35,429 nucleotides of DNA from Candidatus Woodwardiibium gallinarum (GTDB lineage: Bacteria > Bacillota > Clostridia > Oscillospirales > CAG-382): NCBI GenBank assembly GCA_904419545.1, contig CAJFRY010000018.1, forward strand, positions 1-35,429, given 5' to 3'. This document shows, piece after piece, positions 1-8,181 of this stretch (its first letter is position 1; every line of letters begins with the position of its first letter). The notes beneath the pieces were generated by a model that saw nothing but the letters and a program-made list of their open reading frames with translations, was not told the origin of the DNA and ran no database searches. The translations under genes and the position numbers were made by a program.

Positions 1-548
1 GCCAGAAGCGCCTCGTACTGCGCCCTGTCGTCCAGAAAGATCGTCAGCGCCGGTTCATAGTACACAAATACGTCATTCGGGTTCGGTATGCGGTACTTCT
101 TCGCAATCATTTTGCTAAGCTCCTCTGCGGAATGACCGTAAACATACCCCAATACAGATTCTGTGTAGTCGTATATATACACACAGATTGGCGGGGCATC
201 TGAATGTGCATATCTGGATATGATTTCTGCACGTGTATAGCCGTGGGCATCCATCAGTATATCCCCGATTTGTTCGGCGAGATCGGATATTTCCTTTCCG
301 AACATTTTGGGATCGTTCAAAGGATAGCCTGCTCCATTGTGCAAAACCGTATTCAACAGCTTTTGGGCCGTTTCACTTGGATCGTTTTTCAAATCCAGCC
401 ATACATTGAACCAACCCTGCCATTTGCCGACAACAAAATCCGCAGTCAATGCTCTCAAGCCGATTTGAGTTCGCACGTTTTGAATGAATCGCAAGGTTTC
501 CGAGGTGTTTTCAAGCGTTCCTTTTTCAATCGAAAGTTCATTATGCAT
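1..548 (-). CDS. Hypothetical protein, N-terminal part (runs off the window)
   Basis: An open minus-strand frame of 182 codons runs to the window edge with no stop, so the C-terminus is missing. A clean GGAGG (559-563) precedes two in-frame starts, GTG at 551 (7 nt away) and ATG at 548 (10 nt away). I chose ATG. The protein begins MHNELSIEKGTLENTSETLR and later contains ICVYIYDYTESVLGYVYGHS followed by a run ending in FVYYEPALTIFLDD. It has no signal peptide or membrane segment and looks soluble, a mix of helix and strand. I do not recognise the family. Its codons are clearly AT-richer (many AAA, GAA, ATT, TTG) than those of the upstream genes, which fits recent acquisition or accessory status. 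It lies 141 nt after the glycosyltransferase gene and I see no convincing promoter or terminator in that gap. That it is coding is fairly sure; its function is unknown. Confidence 0.7.
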   Translation of the reverse strand, partial: MHNELSIEKGTLENTSETLRFIQNVRTQIGLRALTADFVVGKWQGWFNVWLDLKNDPSETAQKLLNTVLHNGAGYPLNDPKMFGKEISDLAEQIGDILMDAHGYTRAEIISRYAHSDAPPICVYIYDYTESVLGYVYGHSAEELSKMIAKKYRIPNPNDVFVYYEPALTIFLDDRAQYEALL

Positions 549-689
549 CACGTAAAGTCCTCCTTGCCGCCATACATGAAATCGAAAGGCTTCTTTTCGG
601 CGCAAAAATCCGGCAAAAAGACAACGCTGATATTTTTCTGCCAGCGCGATCCGTAAAGGCAAAACGTGCAAGCATGGACGGAAGCCTGT

Positions 690-2195
690 TTACGTCGGGT
701 CGACCTCGTAGAGGGTCCAGTCGAATTCAATATCATGATAGGGCTGAACGACTTCGCCGCGCGCGATCTCCCGTAACCCACCGAAAGCGCTCTGCAAACC
801 ATCATAGATCGAATAACGGCCGTTCTCGCCGACGATCCAAACACGTCCGGCGAGCGTACCGATTTCTGCCAAATCGTTCACACAGTCCCGAAGTTTGGGT
901 GCAAACGCCTGATACGCTTCATCTACCGGCCACCATCCGGGGTTGTAGAAATAGAATTCGCCTTCCACCGCAGTAACCATCAGCGGACCGAATATATTGA
1001 TATTCTCAGAAATGACGACATCGCCCGGTAAAATCGCGGATGCAAAAGTCTGCATCACATCACGATCGGGCGCATAACGATCCTGATACAACGGTATGAC
1101 ACGCAGCACCAGCAGCACGCACAGCAGCAGCGGAAACACGGCACGCAGCGCGGGAAAGCGCATCCGTCCCACTGCGAAAGCAAGAAAAAAGGCGACCGGC
1201 GCAATTAAAACGCCCAAATAACGAACATGATACACCGGACTGAACAGCTCCGAGACAATCAGATACAGGGCAATAACGCAGACGACAATGCCCAGTGCAT
1301 AACCGGACGGCCGCCAGCCGTCCACATCATTCTTACGAGAGACGATATGGAACAACAGGCAAAAAGCGAAAATGAACCCGACAACAATCAGTGCGAGCAT
1401 CCGCAAGCTGTCCGACGCCGGTTCTACGCCCAATGCAAAAAAACGGAGCGTATCGAACAAAATATCGGGGTAGCTGAAGCTGATCCAAAACCCGCCCGCG
1501 ACACGCGTGGCCTGTGTATAGAAAATAAAAAAGCCCGGGATATACAGCCCCAACAGGAACGCCGCGTCCACGAACCAGCGCAAAAGGCGGCCGGACTTCC
1601 AATAAGGATAAATCAAAAACAACGCCGTAACAACGGCGGCAGCAAGCGCATACCAATGCGTATAAGCGGCCAGCAGGGCAAACAGGATATAAAGCACACG
1701 AGCGTGCGTGTCCGTGAACCCGCTGCGCCAATAACGGCAGCAGTAAATAAACATCAGCGCAACCAAAAGCGGTGCGAGCGTATACATCCGAATATCCGAA
1801 GCGCTGATGAACAGCGCACCGAAGAGGAAAAGAAACAGAGAAAAATACAGACCCGTGCGAGCGCCGAAATCCTTTCGGATATGCGTATAACCGAGCACGC
1901 CCAGCGCGGATGCACAAAGCGCGGAAAACAGGCGCATCGCTACAGCTGAGCAGCCGAACACGCGCGTAAACAGCCAGAGCGCAATATAATAAAACGGCGG
2001 ATGGACATCAGCCACCGAGATGCGCAGCATATCGCCGAAGGACTGGTTCATCATCCCGACGGTATAGCTCTCGTCAAACCAAACAGCGCTGTGAAAGCAA
2101 CCCGAAAACATCAGTGCCGTGCCCAGCACGAGAACGACAAGATGCAGACAAGCTATGTGCTCTGATTTGACAAAACGTCTTACGGATTCAACCAT
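690..2195 (-). CDS. GT39-like polytopic membrane glycosyltransferase
   Basis: Predicted 501-residue integral membrane protein of the GT-C fold, like the family 39 (PMT-type) and ArnT-like enzymes that move a sugar from a polyprenyl-phosphate donor onto a surface acceptor. It starts with a short cytoplasmic stretch and one membrane helix. Then come WFDESYT (D41-E42, the usual acidic pair in the first external loop) and DVHPPFYY (H65), the second family signature. About ten further hydrophobic helices follow to about residue 360, and a soluble C-terminal domain of about 120 residues closes the protein. A TTG at 2204 is in frame, but the AGGAAG ribosome site is 10 nt before ATG 2195 and too close to the TTG. 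The gene lies 156 nt after ispE and probably shares its transcript. Donor and acceptor cannot be told from sequence. Confidence 0.85.
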   Translation of the reverse strand: MVESVRRFVKSEHIACLHLVVLVLGTALMFSGCFHSAVWFDESYTVGMMNQSFGDMLRISVADVHPPFYYIALWLFTRVFGCSAVAMRLFSALCASALGVLGYTHIRKDFGARTGLYFSLFLFLFGALFISASDIRMYTLAPLLVALMFIYCCRYWRSGFTDTHARVLYILFALLAAYTHWYALAAAVVTALFLIYPYWKSGRLLRWFVDAAFLLGLYIPGFFIFYTQATRVAGGFWISFSYPDILFDTLRFFALGVEPASDSLRMLALIVVGFIFAFCLLFHIVSRKNDVDGWRPSGYALGIVVCVIALYLIVSELFSPVYHVRYLGVLIAPVAFFLAFAVGRMRFPALRAVFPLLLCVLLVLRVIPLYQDRYAPDRDVMQTFASAILPGDVVISENINIFGPLMVTAVEGEFYFYNPGWWPVDEAYQAFAPKLRDCVNDLAEIGTLAGRVWIVGENGRYSIYDGLQSAFGGLREIARGEVVQPYHDIEFDWTLYEVDPT

Positions 2196-2360
2196 ATCTT
2201 TCAAACTTCCTCTCTTACGGTGTTAGGGGAACGCCGGTGCAGGACATACTTCATACATAACAGGCAACAGAGCAATATTCGGCATACGGGCCGTGTACGG
2301 ATTTTCAGACTGAAAGGGCAAATCCACGCTGCATAAGTAAGAAGGAACAGTATACTGCCT

Positions 2361-3200
2361 TCAAGTCTCGGATTCCTTCGAATGCAGAACAACGTGCCTG
2401 GCAAACTGCACGCAGCCGCCGAGCACAGCAGTGCAGGCTTCCGCAGCCGCCGCGTCGGCAAAGATACCGAAGGCAGCGCTGCCGCTGCCGGTGAGCATCG
2501 CACCCAGCGCACCATGTGTACGCAGCAGCTCCGCGAGCGGCGAGGAAGTGAGCGCATCGAAATCATTGGAAAGCGCTGCGGCAATTGCACGCGGATCGCC
2601 TGCGGCAACAGCGCGAACAGCCGCGTCGTGATCATGCGCAGGGCGTGCGCCGATGAATGCGTCCAGCCGGCGGTACATCTCGCCCGTGTCAGCCGCCAGC
2701 CCGTCAAACACGACGACTGCATGCACCCCTCCGGCGGTCGGAAGCGGCGTAACATGCTCGCCGACACCCCGGCAACGCGCCGCGCCGCCGAGAAGACAGA
2801 AAGGAACATCCGCCCCCAGTCCGGCGGCAAGCGCAAGCAGCGCGTCCGTATCCAGCGGGCTGTTGTTCATCGCATTCAATCCGCGAAGCACGGCGGCCGC
2901 ATCAGCGCTGCCGCCTCCCAGCCCCGCGCCGACGGGAATGCCTTTGGAAATATCGATCCGCACGCCGCCGGACAAGCCCGTTCGTGTAAAAAAGGCGCGC
3001 GCGGCCTTATAGGCGATGTTGTCCTGCGCATCGCAGTCAAGCCCGGCGCAGGTGACCTCGACCGATGCACTTGCACCGAGTGTTACAACATCGCAGAGAG
3101 AGATGCTGTGCATCACCGTATCAATGTTATGGTAACCGTCTGCCCGTCGTCCGCCGACCTCAAGAGTGAGGTTGAGCTTGGCATTTGCAAGCAGCTTCAT
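2361..3200 (-). CDS. ispE: 4-diphosphocytidyl-2-C-methyl-D-erythritol kinase
   Basis: IspE phosphorylates 4-diphosphocytidyl-2-C-methyl-D-erythritol at the 2-hydroxyl with ATP, a middle step of the MEP isoprenoid pathway. The 279-residue length matches the family (about 280). The start MKLLANAKLNLTLEV carries the typical AKxNLxLxV substrate-binding strand. The GHMP-kinase ATP loop PVGAGLGGGSADAAA follows in the first half, and LTGSGSAAFG is the GHMP C-terminal glycine motif. The start codon overlaps the aminotransferase stop as ATGA (3197-3200), so translation is probably coupled. The frame stays open further upstream, but that part lies inside the aminotransferase gene and has no homology-like content. 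dxr and ispG of the same pathway lie elsewhere in this window (20237-21376, 18071-19144). Confidence 0.96.
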   Translation of the reverse strand: MKLLANAKLNLTLEVGGRRADGYHNIDTVMHSISLCDVVTLGASASVEVTCAGLDCDAQDNIAYKAARAFFTRTGLSGGVRIDISKGIPVGAGLGGGSADAAAVLRGLNAMNNSPLDTDALLALAAGLGADVPFCLLGGAARCRGVGEHVTPLPTAGGVHAVVVFDGLAADTGEMYRRLDAFIGARPAHDHDAAVRAVAAGDPRAIAAALSNDFDALTSSPLAELLRTHGALGAMLTGSGSAAFGIFADAAAAEACTAVLGGCVQFARHVVLHSKESET

Positions 3201-4366
3201 TTCAGCCTCTGGACAAAGCGTGCAATCCGCTCCAGGGCTTTTTCGATATGACGAACCGAATACGCATAGGATACGCGGGCAAACCCCTCGCCCGATTCGC
3301 CAAAGGCCGAGCCGGGGACGAGCGCCACATTTTCCTCGTCGATCAGACGGGTACAGAATTCCTCGCTGGACAGGCCGAACGTACCGATTTCCGGAAATAC
3401 GTAAAACGCCCCCTTGGGCGGGAAGCACGCAATGCCGCAAGCGGCCAAGCCGTCCAAGATCAGCCTGCGACGGCGGTTATATTCGTTTTTCATCTGCTCA
3501 ATGTCCGCATCGCCATGCGCCAGCGCATCAACAGCGGCAAACTGGCTGGTTGTAGGCGCGCACATAATGCCGTACTGGTGGATTTTGAACATCTGCGCAG
3601 TCAATTCGGACGGCGCGAGCAGATAGCCGAGCCGCCAGCCCGTCATCGCATGGGATTTGGAAAAGCCCCCGACGACAATGGTGCGCTCGCGCATCCCGTC
3701 CAGCAGGGCGATGGAGGTATGGACGCCCTCATAAGTCAATTCGCCATAGATTTCGTCGCTGATAACCGCAATATTCGTACCGCGCAGCACATCCGCGACC
3801 GCCTCCAGATCGGATTTTTCCATCACAGCTCCGGTCGGGTTATTCGGAAACGCGAGAATCAACGCTTTGGTGCGCGGCGTAATGGCACGCCGCAGCTCAT
3901 CGGCGGTTAGGCGGAATTCGTTTTCCGCCTTCAACGGCAAATGCACGGGAACGCCGCCCGCCATCTCTGTCAGCGGCGAATAGCAGACGAAGCAAGGCTC
4001 AGGCACAATGACTTCATCACCCGGCTCGACGAGCGCACGAAGCGCAAGATCAATCGCCTCGCTTCCGCCTACGGTGACAATGATCTCGTTCGCAGGATCG
4101 TAGGAAAGTCCGAACCGGCGCTGCTGATACTGCGCAATCTGCTCGCGCAGCTCCATCAAACCGTTATTGGAGGTATAATAGGTGCGCCCTTCCTCCAGCG
4201 AGCGTATGCCCGCTTCACGGATGTGCCAAGGCGTTACGAAATCGGGCTGCCCCACCGTGAGCGAAATAACGTCCTTCTTGTCACCGAGGATATCGAAGAA
4301 TTTACGGATCCCGGACGGCTTGAGGCTGACGGCACGGCCGGAAAGCATTTTAGAGTAATCAACCAT
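3197..4366 (-). CDS. PLP-dependent aminotransferase, class I/II
   Basis: A 389-residue fold-type I aminotransferase that moves an amino group between an amino acid and a 2-oxo acid through pyridoxal phosphate. The PLP-binding lysine is K237 in GGFSKSHAMTGWRLGY. Other family marks are VGQPDF near the N-terminus, YTSNNGLMELR, the AFPNNPTGAV segment with the cofactor-contacting Asn, and SDEIYGELTY with the Asp that pairs with the pyridine nitrogen. It resembles the aspartate/alanine/N-acetyl-diaminopimelate aminotransferase group more than HisC, which is encoded separately at 9421-10449. The start overlaps the stop of the Lrp-type regulator by 1 nt (TAATG), and ispE follows with an ATGA overlap. 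The amino acid substrate is not predictable; pairing with an Lrp regulator suggests amino acid-responsive control. Confidence 0.93.
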   Translation of the reverse strand: MVDYSKMLSGRAVSLKPSGIRKFFDILGDKKDVISLTVGQPDFVTPWHIREAGIRSLEEGRTYYTSNNGLMELREQIAQYQQRRFGLSYDPANEIIVTVGGSEAIDLALRALVEPGDEVIVPEPCFVCYSPLTEMAGGVPVHLPLKAENEFRLTADELRRAITPRTKALILAFPNNPTGAVMEKSDLEAVADVLRGTNIAVISDEIYGELTYEGVHTSIALLDGMRERTIVVGGFSKSHAMTGWRLGYLLAPSELTAQMFKIHQYGIMCAPTTSQFAAVDALAHGDADIEQMKNEYNRRRRLILDGLAACGIACFPPKGAFYVFPEIGTFGLSSEEFCTRLIDEENVALVPGSAFGESGEGFARVSYAYSVRHIEKALERIARFVQRLK

Positions 4367-4845
4367 TACCAGTCGTTCCCTCTCTTGTCTGTCTCCTCGT
4401 TGTCAAATACGATATCGCTGTCCTTATAACGCTGAAGCACGAAATGTGTCGCCGTAGAGGCAACGCCGTCAATCGTAGCCAGCTTCTCAGCCACGAAATA
4501 CGCCACATCGCGCATCGTGTGCCCCTCGACGATCAGGCAAAGGTCGAAGCCTCCGCTCATCAGATATACGCTCTTGACCTCAGGATAATTGCAGACACGC
4601 TCGGCGACAGCATCGAACCCACGGTCACGCACGGGCGTGATCTTCAGCTCGATGAGCGCGCTGACCGCGCTGCGCCCCACCTTATCCCAATTGATGACCG
4701 TGCGGTAGCCAAGGATAGTGCCGTCCTTTTCGCACGCCTCGATCTCTTTGCGGACGTCCTCTTCCGCACGCGAAAACATCACGCTCAATTCGCGCGGCGT
4801 CAGCCGCGCGTCCTGTTCCAATGCCGAAAGCATTTCATTTTCCAT
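4366..4845 (-). CDS. Lrp/AsnC family transcriptional regulator
   Basis: A 159-residue feast/famine regulator. The N-terminal winged helix-turn-helix (about residues 1-50) contains LEQDARLTPRELSVMFSRAE and ends in GTILGYRTVIN, the usual Lrp hinge. The C-terminal RAM domain (about 65-145), which binds amino acids and builds octamers, includes ELKITPV, PEVKSVYLMSGGFDLCLIVE and a final beta strand before a charged tail. The start ATG 4845 follows GGGAG by about 11 nt. The gene lies 34 nt after the histidinol phosphatase and overlaps the next gene, an aminotransferase, by 1 nt. Such regulators often control their neighbour and themselves, so the aminotransferase is the obvious target candidate, which is inference. 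The effector is unknown. Confidence 0.93.
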   Translation of the reverse strand: MENEMLSALEQDARLTPRELSVMFSRAEEDVRKEIEACEKDGTILGYRTVINWDKVGRSAVSALIELKITPVRDRGFDAVAERVCNYPEVKSVYLMSGGFDLCLIVEGHTMRDVAYFVAEKLATIDGVASTATHFVLQRYKDSDIVFDNEETDKRGNDW

Positions 4846-4879
4846 ACCGATTCACACTCCCATTCCGTAAAACAAATTG

Positions 4880-5707
4880 TCAAAGCGTTAAAAGCGTTTC
4901 CCGCCCGCCTTCAAAAGTAGAAAGCGTTGTAAAGCCCATTCCGCGCAGCTTCTCACAGACCTCGGGGATCGAGGCGCCGACGTCACGCAGAAAATGCGCG
5001 TCCGAGCCGATGGTCAGCTTACGTCCGCCAAGCTCGAAATAATAAGCCAGCAGATCATAATCGGGCAGCGGACAGCCCATTCCCTGCCGCAGACCGGAGG
5101 TATTGACCTCCAGCGGCTTATCCGAAGCGATGAGCGCACGCAGAACGCCGTCAAACATCGCAAGCTCAGCCTCCCGACCCTGCGGGAGAAGATACGCGCG
5201 GTTATGCTTTCGAAAATAGCGATAAGGATACGTGATATGTGCGAGCGTGGAAAAATGCCCCCACTCGATCAGCTCAAAAAGCTCCTCGATATACTGATCA
5301 AGCAGCCCCCGAAGCTGCCCATCGGTCATCTGATCATATGCAGTGCTGGCAAAATCAATGATGCCGCGCACCGCGTGTACGGAGCCTATGACATATTCAA
5401 AATCATACCGCGCCAGCGTTTCCTCCGCCTGCGCTTTCATATGCGGCCCCTGCCCCAGTTCCAGCCCGTACAGCAGCGTCAGCTTGCCTGCGTATTTTTC
5501 CTTGGCAGCAAAAACGTCGCGGCGCACGCCTTCAAAATCCAGCGGCGGAAAATAACCTTCGTAAATCCCGTCGATGTCAAAATGATCGGTAACGGCTACG
5601 GTTGAAAACCCCCGCTCGACGGCGCGTGCACACAGCTCGTCGACCGACGCGCCCTCACCCGGGGCGATGTCCCCCGAATATTGCGAATGCATATGAAGAT
5701 CCTGCAA
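4880..5707 (-). CDS. hisK: PHP-family histidinol phosphatase
   Basis: A 275-residue PHP-domain metallophosphatase, most likely the enzyme that dephosphorylates L-histidinol phosphate, the step before HisD. Metal-binding motifs run in order: DLHMHSQYSGD (H5, H7), AVTDHFD, YGLELG, IGSVHA, THIT-like LAHITYP and IGSDAH near the C-terminus. The start is a TTG at 5707 with GAGG 8 nt upstream. An in-frame TGA lies just above it, and the next ATG would remove the first metal-binding His, so the TTG is well supported. The HisB of this genome is a lone dehydratase with no phosphatase domain, which makes this gene the natural source of the missing step. It stands just after hisE but has its own promoter (5996-6024) and a leader of about 280 nt. 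Substrate specificity is inferred from context and length. Confidence 0.85.
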   Translation of the reverse strand: MQDLHMHSQYSGDIAPGEGASVDELCARAVERGFSTVAVTDHFDIDGIYEGYFPPLDFEGVRRDVFAAKEKYAGKLTLLYGLELGQGPHMKAQAEETLARYDFEYVIGSVHAVRGIIDFASTAYDQMTDGQLRGLLDQYIEELFELIEWGHFSTLAHITYPYRYFRKHNRAYLLPQGREAELAMFDGVLRALIASDKPLEVNTSGLRQGMGCPLPDYDLLAYYFELGGRKLTIGSDAHFLRDVGASIPEVCEKLRGMGFTTLSTFEGGRETLLTL

Positions 5708-5995
5708 AGCGATAACCTCTTTTATCTTGGAATATCCGTGTCAGATCCGCAGAGCATATGCAAATCCGGCATATCGGCAAGAGCGTCGATCCTTTTGAAA
5801 TGGCTCTGCGTATCGCACCTTCAAGTCCGTTTCACGACGCGAATGCACATACGCGCGCAGACAAATATGTAAAGCGACGAAAAACCGACACGCTGCAACG
5901 TATCTCGTATGTTGCTGCTGCTTTGTTCGTACGGGCTTGCGGCGGTTTTTGTGAAGATGCCCGTGCTTTGTTCGTACAAACTTTATGGCATCTTC
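5708..5995 (-). other. Long repeat-rich 5' leader of the histidinol phosphatase unit
   Basis: About 280 nt lie between the expected transcription start (near 5989) and the TTG start codon, with no convincing gene inside. On the RNA strand three structures can be seen. First, a 9-bp perfect inverted repeat GAAGATGCC/GGCATCTTC (5987-5995 with 5953-5961) enclosing a small TTTGT-ACGA-ACAAA palindrome. Second, a 14-nt direct repeat GTACGAACAAAGCA (5964-5977 and 5919-5932). Third, an 8-bp perfect repeat CGCAGAGC/GCTCTGCG (5803-5810 with 5748-5755) that encloses ATCG/CGAT and ATATGC/GCATAT arms (5769-5774 with 5756-5761), compatible with a three-way junction ending about 40 nt before the start codon. 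I see no T-box consensus and no U-tract terminator. A regulatory RNA is possible but unproven. Confidence 0.4.
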
Positions 5996-6024
5996 AGTAT
6001 AACACATCGACGCGCATTTTGCAA
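5996..6024 (-). promoter_or_regulatory. Sigma-A promoter for hisK-lrp-aminotransferase-ispE
   Basis: The -35 TTGCAA (6019-6024) and -10 TATACT (5996-6001) are separated by exactly 17 nt, and TG at the extended -10 position strengthens it (TGTTATACT). The -35 begins 4 nt after the hisE stop codon, so this unit can be read apart from the his operon. The 9-bp inverted repeat starts immediately after the -10. Confidence 0.8.
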
Positions 6025-6028
6025 GCGC

Positions 6029-6358
6029 TCAGGTGTTATGGTCAACAACCTTCATCTGCTTGAGATTGCCAATCTTTTGGCTGCGCGCTTCCAGCTCGGC
6101 GTAGATATCTGCCACGGGCAGGTTCTGATTCTCGCAGAGGACAAGCAGGTGGAACAACAAGTCGCAGACCTCCATGCACAGCTCGTCATTTGCGCCGTTT
6201 TTGGCGGCGATGATAACCTCAGACGCCTCCTCGCCCACCTTTTTGAGAATCTTGTCCAATCCCTTCTCAAACAGATAGCAGGTATACGAGCCCTCGGCAG
6301 GGTTCTTCTTTCTGTCCCGAATGACGGCGGCAAGCGCGTCAAAGGTTTCGTTTTTCAT
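6029..6358 (-). CDS. hisE: Phosphoribosyl-ATP pyrophosphatase
   Basis: HisE hydrolyses phosphoribosyl-ATP to phosphoribosyl-AMP, the second step of histidine synthesis. The 109-residue protein starts [13 protein letters not shown] and shows the all-alpha MazG-like pattern: [20 protein letters not shown] followed by [12 protein letters not shown] and the acidic metal-binding helix [16 protein letters not shown]. The start ATG 6358 overlaps the hisI stop as ATGA, which fixes it over an upstream in-frame ATG at 6382. In many bacteria HisI and HisE are fused; here they are separate but translationally coupled. It is the last gene of the main his operon. I see no intrinsic terminator after it; the next promoter begins 4 nt beyond its stop. 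Confidence 0.95.
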   Translation of the reverse strand: MKNETFDALAAVIRDRKKNPAEGSYTCYLFEKGLDKILKKVGEEASEVIIAAKNGANDELCMEVCDLLFHLLVLCENQNLPVADIYAELEARSQKIGNLKQMKVVDHNT

Positions 6359-6705
6359 ATTTCGTTCTCCCTTTCCGTACAATCGTTTTCGTCCAGCCGG
6401 CGGTAGAAGCAGGTGCGGTTGCCGGTATGACAGGCGGGGCCGGCGGGATTCGCTTTTACAAGCAGGGTATCACAATCACAGTCGTAAAATATCTCGACGA
6501 CGTTCATAAAATGTCCGCTCGTCTCCCCCTTCGTCCAGAGGCGTCCGCGGCTGCGGCTGAAAAAGGTGCACTTGCGCGTCTCCAGCGTCAGGCGCAGCGA
6601 CTCGGCGTTCATATACGCCAGCATCAGCACCTCTCCGTTTGAAGCGTCCTGCACAATGGCGGGGATCAGCTCGCTTTTCTCGAAAAAACGGTTCAAATCG
6701 GTCAT
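6355..6705 (-). CDS. hisI: Phosphoribosyl-AMP cyclohydrolase
   Basis: HisI opens the adenine ring of phosphoribosyl-AMP (third step), a zinc- and magnesium-dependent reaction. The 116-residue protein has the usual motifs: IPAIVQD near the N-terminus, [11 protein letters not shown] in the middle, the metal-binding DCDCDTLLV, and [15 protein letters not shown] with the zinc cysteines. The start ATG 6705 overlaps the hisF stop as ATGA, and the protein then begins [12 protein letters not shown] at the expected family position. The frame extends upstream inside hisF but that part is not homologous. It overlaps hisE by 4 nt at the other end. Confidence 0.96.
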   Translation of the reverse strand: MTDLNRFFEKSELIPAIVQDASNGEVLMLAYMNAESLRLTLETRKCTFFSRSRGRLWTKGETSGHFMNVVEIFYDCDCDTLLVKANPAGPACHTGNRTCFYRRLDENDCTERENEI

Positions 6706-7463
6706 AACCGCACAGGCACCCCCTGTCCGGCAAGATAGCGCTTCAGATCGCAGATGCGCATTTCGCGGTAATGGAACAGAGAAGCAGCCAACGCCGCGTC
6801 CGCACCCGCGCGGAAGGTCTCGGCAAAGTGCTCCATCGTTCCGCCGCCGCCCGAGGCGATGACGGGGATACGCACGCGCGAGGAAATCTGCGCGATCAGT
6901 TCGTTGTCGAACCCGGCTCTGGTGCCGTCGGCGTCCATCGAGGTGACCAGCAGTTCGCCCGCGCCGCAGCGCTCGGCCTCGGCCGCCCACTCGACGGCGT
7001 CGATGCCGGTATCGATCCGGCCGCCGTTGAGAAAGACGGAATAGCCGTTCACCGTGCGCTTTGCGTCGATGGCGCAGACCACGCACTGGCTGCCGAAGCG
7101 GTCGGCAGCGCGGCTGAGCAGCGTCTTGTCGCGCACGGCGGCGGAATTAACCGAAATTTTGTCCGCGCCCGCCAGCAACAGCGTGCGGAAGTCCTCCACC
7201 GAGGAGATACCGCCGCCGACCGTCAGCGGAATGAACAGCTCGCGCGCTGCGCGCTCGACGAGAGAAGCGAAGGTTTTACGCCCCTCGTGTGAGGCAGTGA
7301 TATCGAGGAACACCAGCTCGTCGGCGCCCTCATCGTTGTAATAACGCGCGTTTTCGACGATATCACCCGCGTCAATGAGCGAAACGAAGTTCACGCCCTT
7401 GACCACGCGGCCGTCCTTGACGTCCAGACAGGGGATGATGCGCTTGCACAGCTTATTCTGCAT
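6702..7463 (-). CDS. hisF: Imidazole glycerol phosphate synthase, cyclase subunit
   Basis: HisF is the (beta/alpha)8 cyclase half of imidazole glycerol phosphate synthase. It joins ammonia delivered by HisH to PRFAR, giving imidazole glycerol phosphate and AICAR. The 253-residue length is exact for the family. Catalytic acids are visible: D14 in [11 protein letters not shown] and D133 in CAIDAKR. Phosphate-binding loops are LTVGGGI in the first half and IASGGGG in the second, plus DGTRAGF. It overlaps hisA by 11 nt. Gene order hisH-hisA-hisF is common, and the HisH partner is at 8178-8804. Confidence 0.97.
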   Translation of the reverse strand: MQNKLCKRIIPCLDVKDGRVVKGVNFVSLIDAGDIVENARYYNDEGADELVFLDITASHEGRKTFASLVERAARELFIPLTVGGGISSVEDFRTLLLAGADKISVNSAAVRDKTLLSRAADRFGSQCVVCAIDAKRTVNGYSVFLNGGRIDTGIDAVEWAAEAERCGAGELLVTSMDADGTRAGFDNELIAQISSRVRIPVIASGGGGTMEHFAETFRAGADAALAASLFHYREMRICDLKRYLAGQGVPVRL

Positions 7464-8181
7464 GGTCCCTGCCCGCCTTTATCGCCGCCGCCAGATCAAG
7501 CGTGCCGGCGTAGATGCTTTTGCCGCAGATGGCACCGTACATGCCCATCGCAGCCAGCTTTTCGATGTCTGTAATATCCGCAATGCCGCCCGACGCGGTG
7601 ATGTCGGCGTCCACCGCCCGCGATAACGCCTCCAGTTGTCCGAAATTCGGATGCGAGAGCGTGCCGTCGCAATCAATATCGGTGAAAATAATGTTGCGGA
7701 CACCGAGGTCTACCGCGCGCGAAGCGAAAGCGATATAGTCCTCGCCCGAATCCTGCGTCCAGCCGTTGAAGGCGACGCGGCCGTTCCGCGCGTCTACGCC
7801 CACGGCCAGGCGGCCGCCGTAAGCAGCCGCGGCGCGGGCAAGAAAGTCCGCGTCGGCTGCGGCCGAGCCGAGGATCACGCGCGAAACGCCGCCGTTCAGC
7901 AGCTCCTCGATGTCCTCCAGACGGCGGATACCGCCGCCCAGTTCGACAGGGATATCCAGTGCCTTGGCAACGGCGAGCGCCGTATCGCGGTTCAGGCGGC
8001 TCGCACGGCCGTCCCGCGCACCGTCAAGATCGACCATATGCAGGTATTCCGCGCCCGCTTTTTGGAACGCGCGTGCCGTTTCCAGCGCGTCCGCAGCGAC
8101 CTTGGAGGCGGTGTCATACGCGCCGCGGACCAGCCGCACGCAATTTCCGCCGAGCAGGTCGATTGCCGGTAAAATGATCAT
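7453..8181 (-). CDS. hisA: ProFAR isomerase
   Basis: HisA isomerises 5'-ProFAR to PRFAR, an Amadori rearrangement on a (beta/alpha)8 barrel related to HisF. The 242-residue protein starts [20 protein letters not shown]. The two catalytic aspartates are D8 in PAIDLLGG and D130 in VGVDARNG; phosphate loops are VELGGGIR and ITASGGI. The start ATG 8181 overlaps the hisH stop as ATGA and has GGAGGGA about 8 nt upstream. A longer in-frame start at 8214 would lie inside hisH and is less likely. It overlaps hisF by 11 nt. Confidence 0.97.
   Translation of the reverse strand: MIILPAIDLLGGNCVRLVRGAYDTASKVAADALETARAFQKAGAEYLHMVDLDGARDGRASRLNRDTALAVAKALDIPVELGGGIRRLEDIEELLNGGVSRVILGSAAADADFLARAAAAYGGRLAVGVDARNGRVAFNGWTQDSGEDYIAFASRAVDLGVRNIIFTDIDCDGTLSHPNFGQLEALSRAVDADITASGGIADITDIEKLAAMGMYGAICGKSIYAGTLDLAAAIKAGRDHAE

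Noticed and set aside
2201..2836. A 211-codon minus-strand frame spanning the ispE-glycosyltransferase gap
   Set aside because: It lies mostly in ispE in another frame, with Arg/Ser/Leu-rich composition typical of a shadow frame.
4846..4885. TTGACA at the end of hisK as a promoter for the Lrp-type gene
   Set aside because: The hexamer is good but no -10-like sequence lies 16-18 nt downstream before the start codon.
5708..5995. T-box or his leader-peptide attenuator upstream of hisK
   Set aside because: No T-box antiterminator consensus, no run of His codons in a short frame with a ribosome site, and no terminator hairpin with U-tract were found.
5741..6007. An 88-codon minus-strand frame in the hisE-hisK gap
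   Set aside because: It begins upstream of the predicted start of transcription, has no ribosome site, is rich in Arg and Cys without a domain, and covers the repeat structures.
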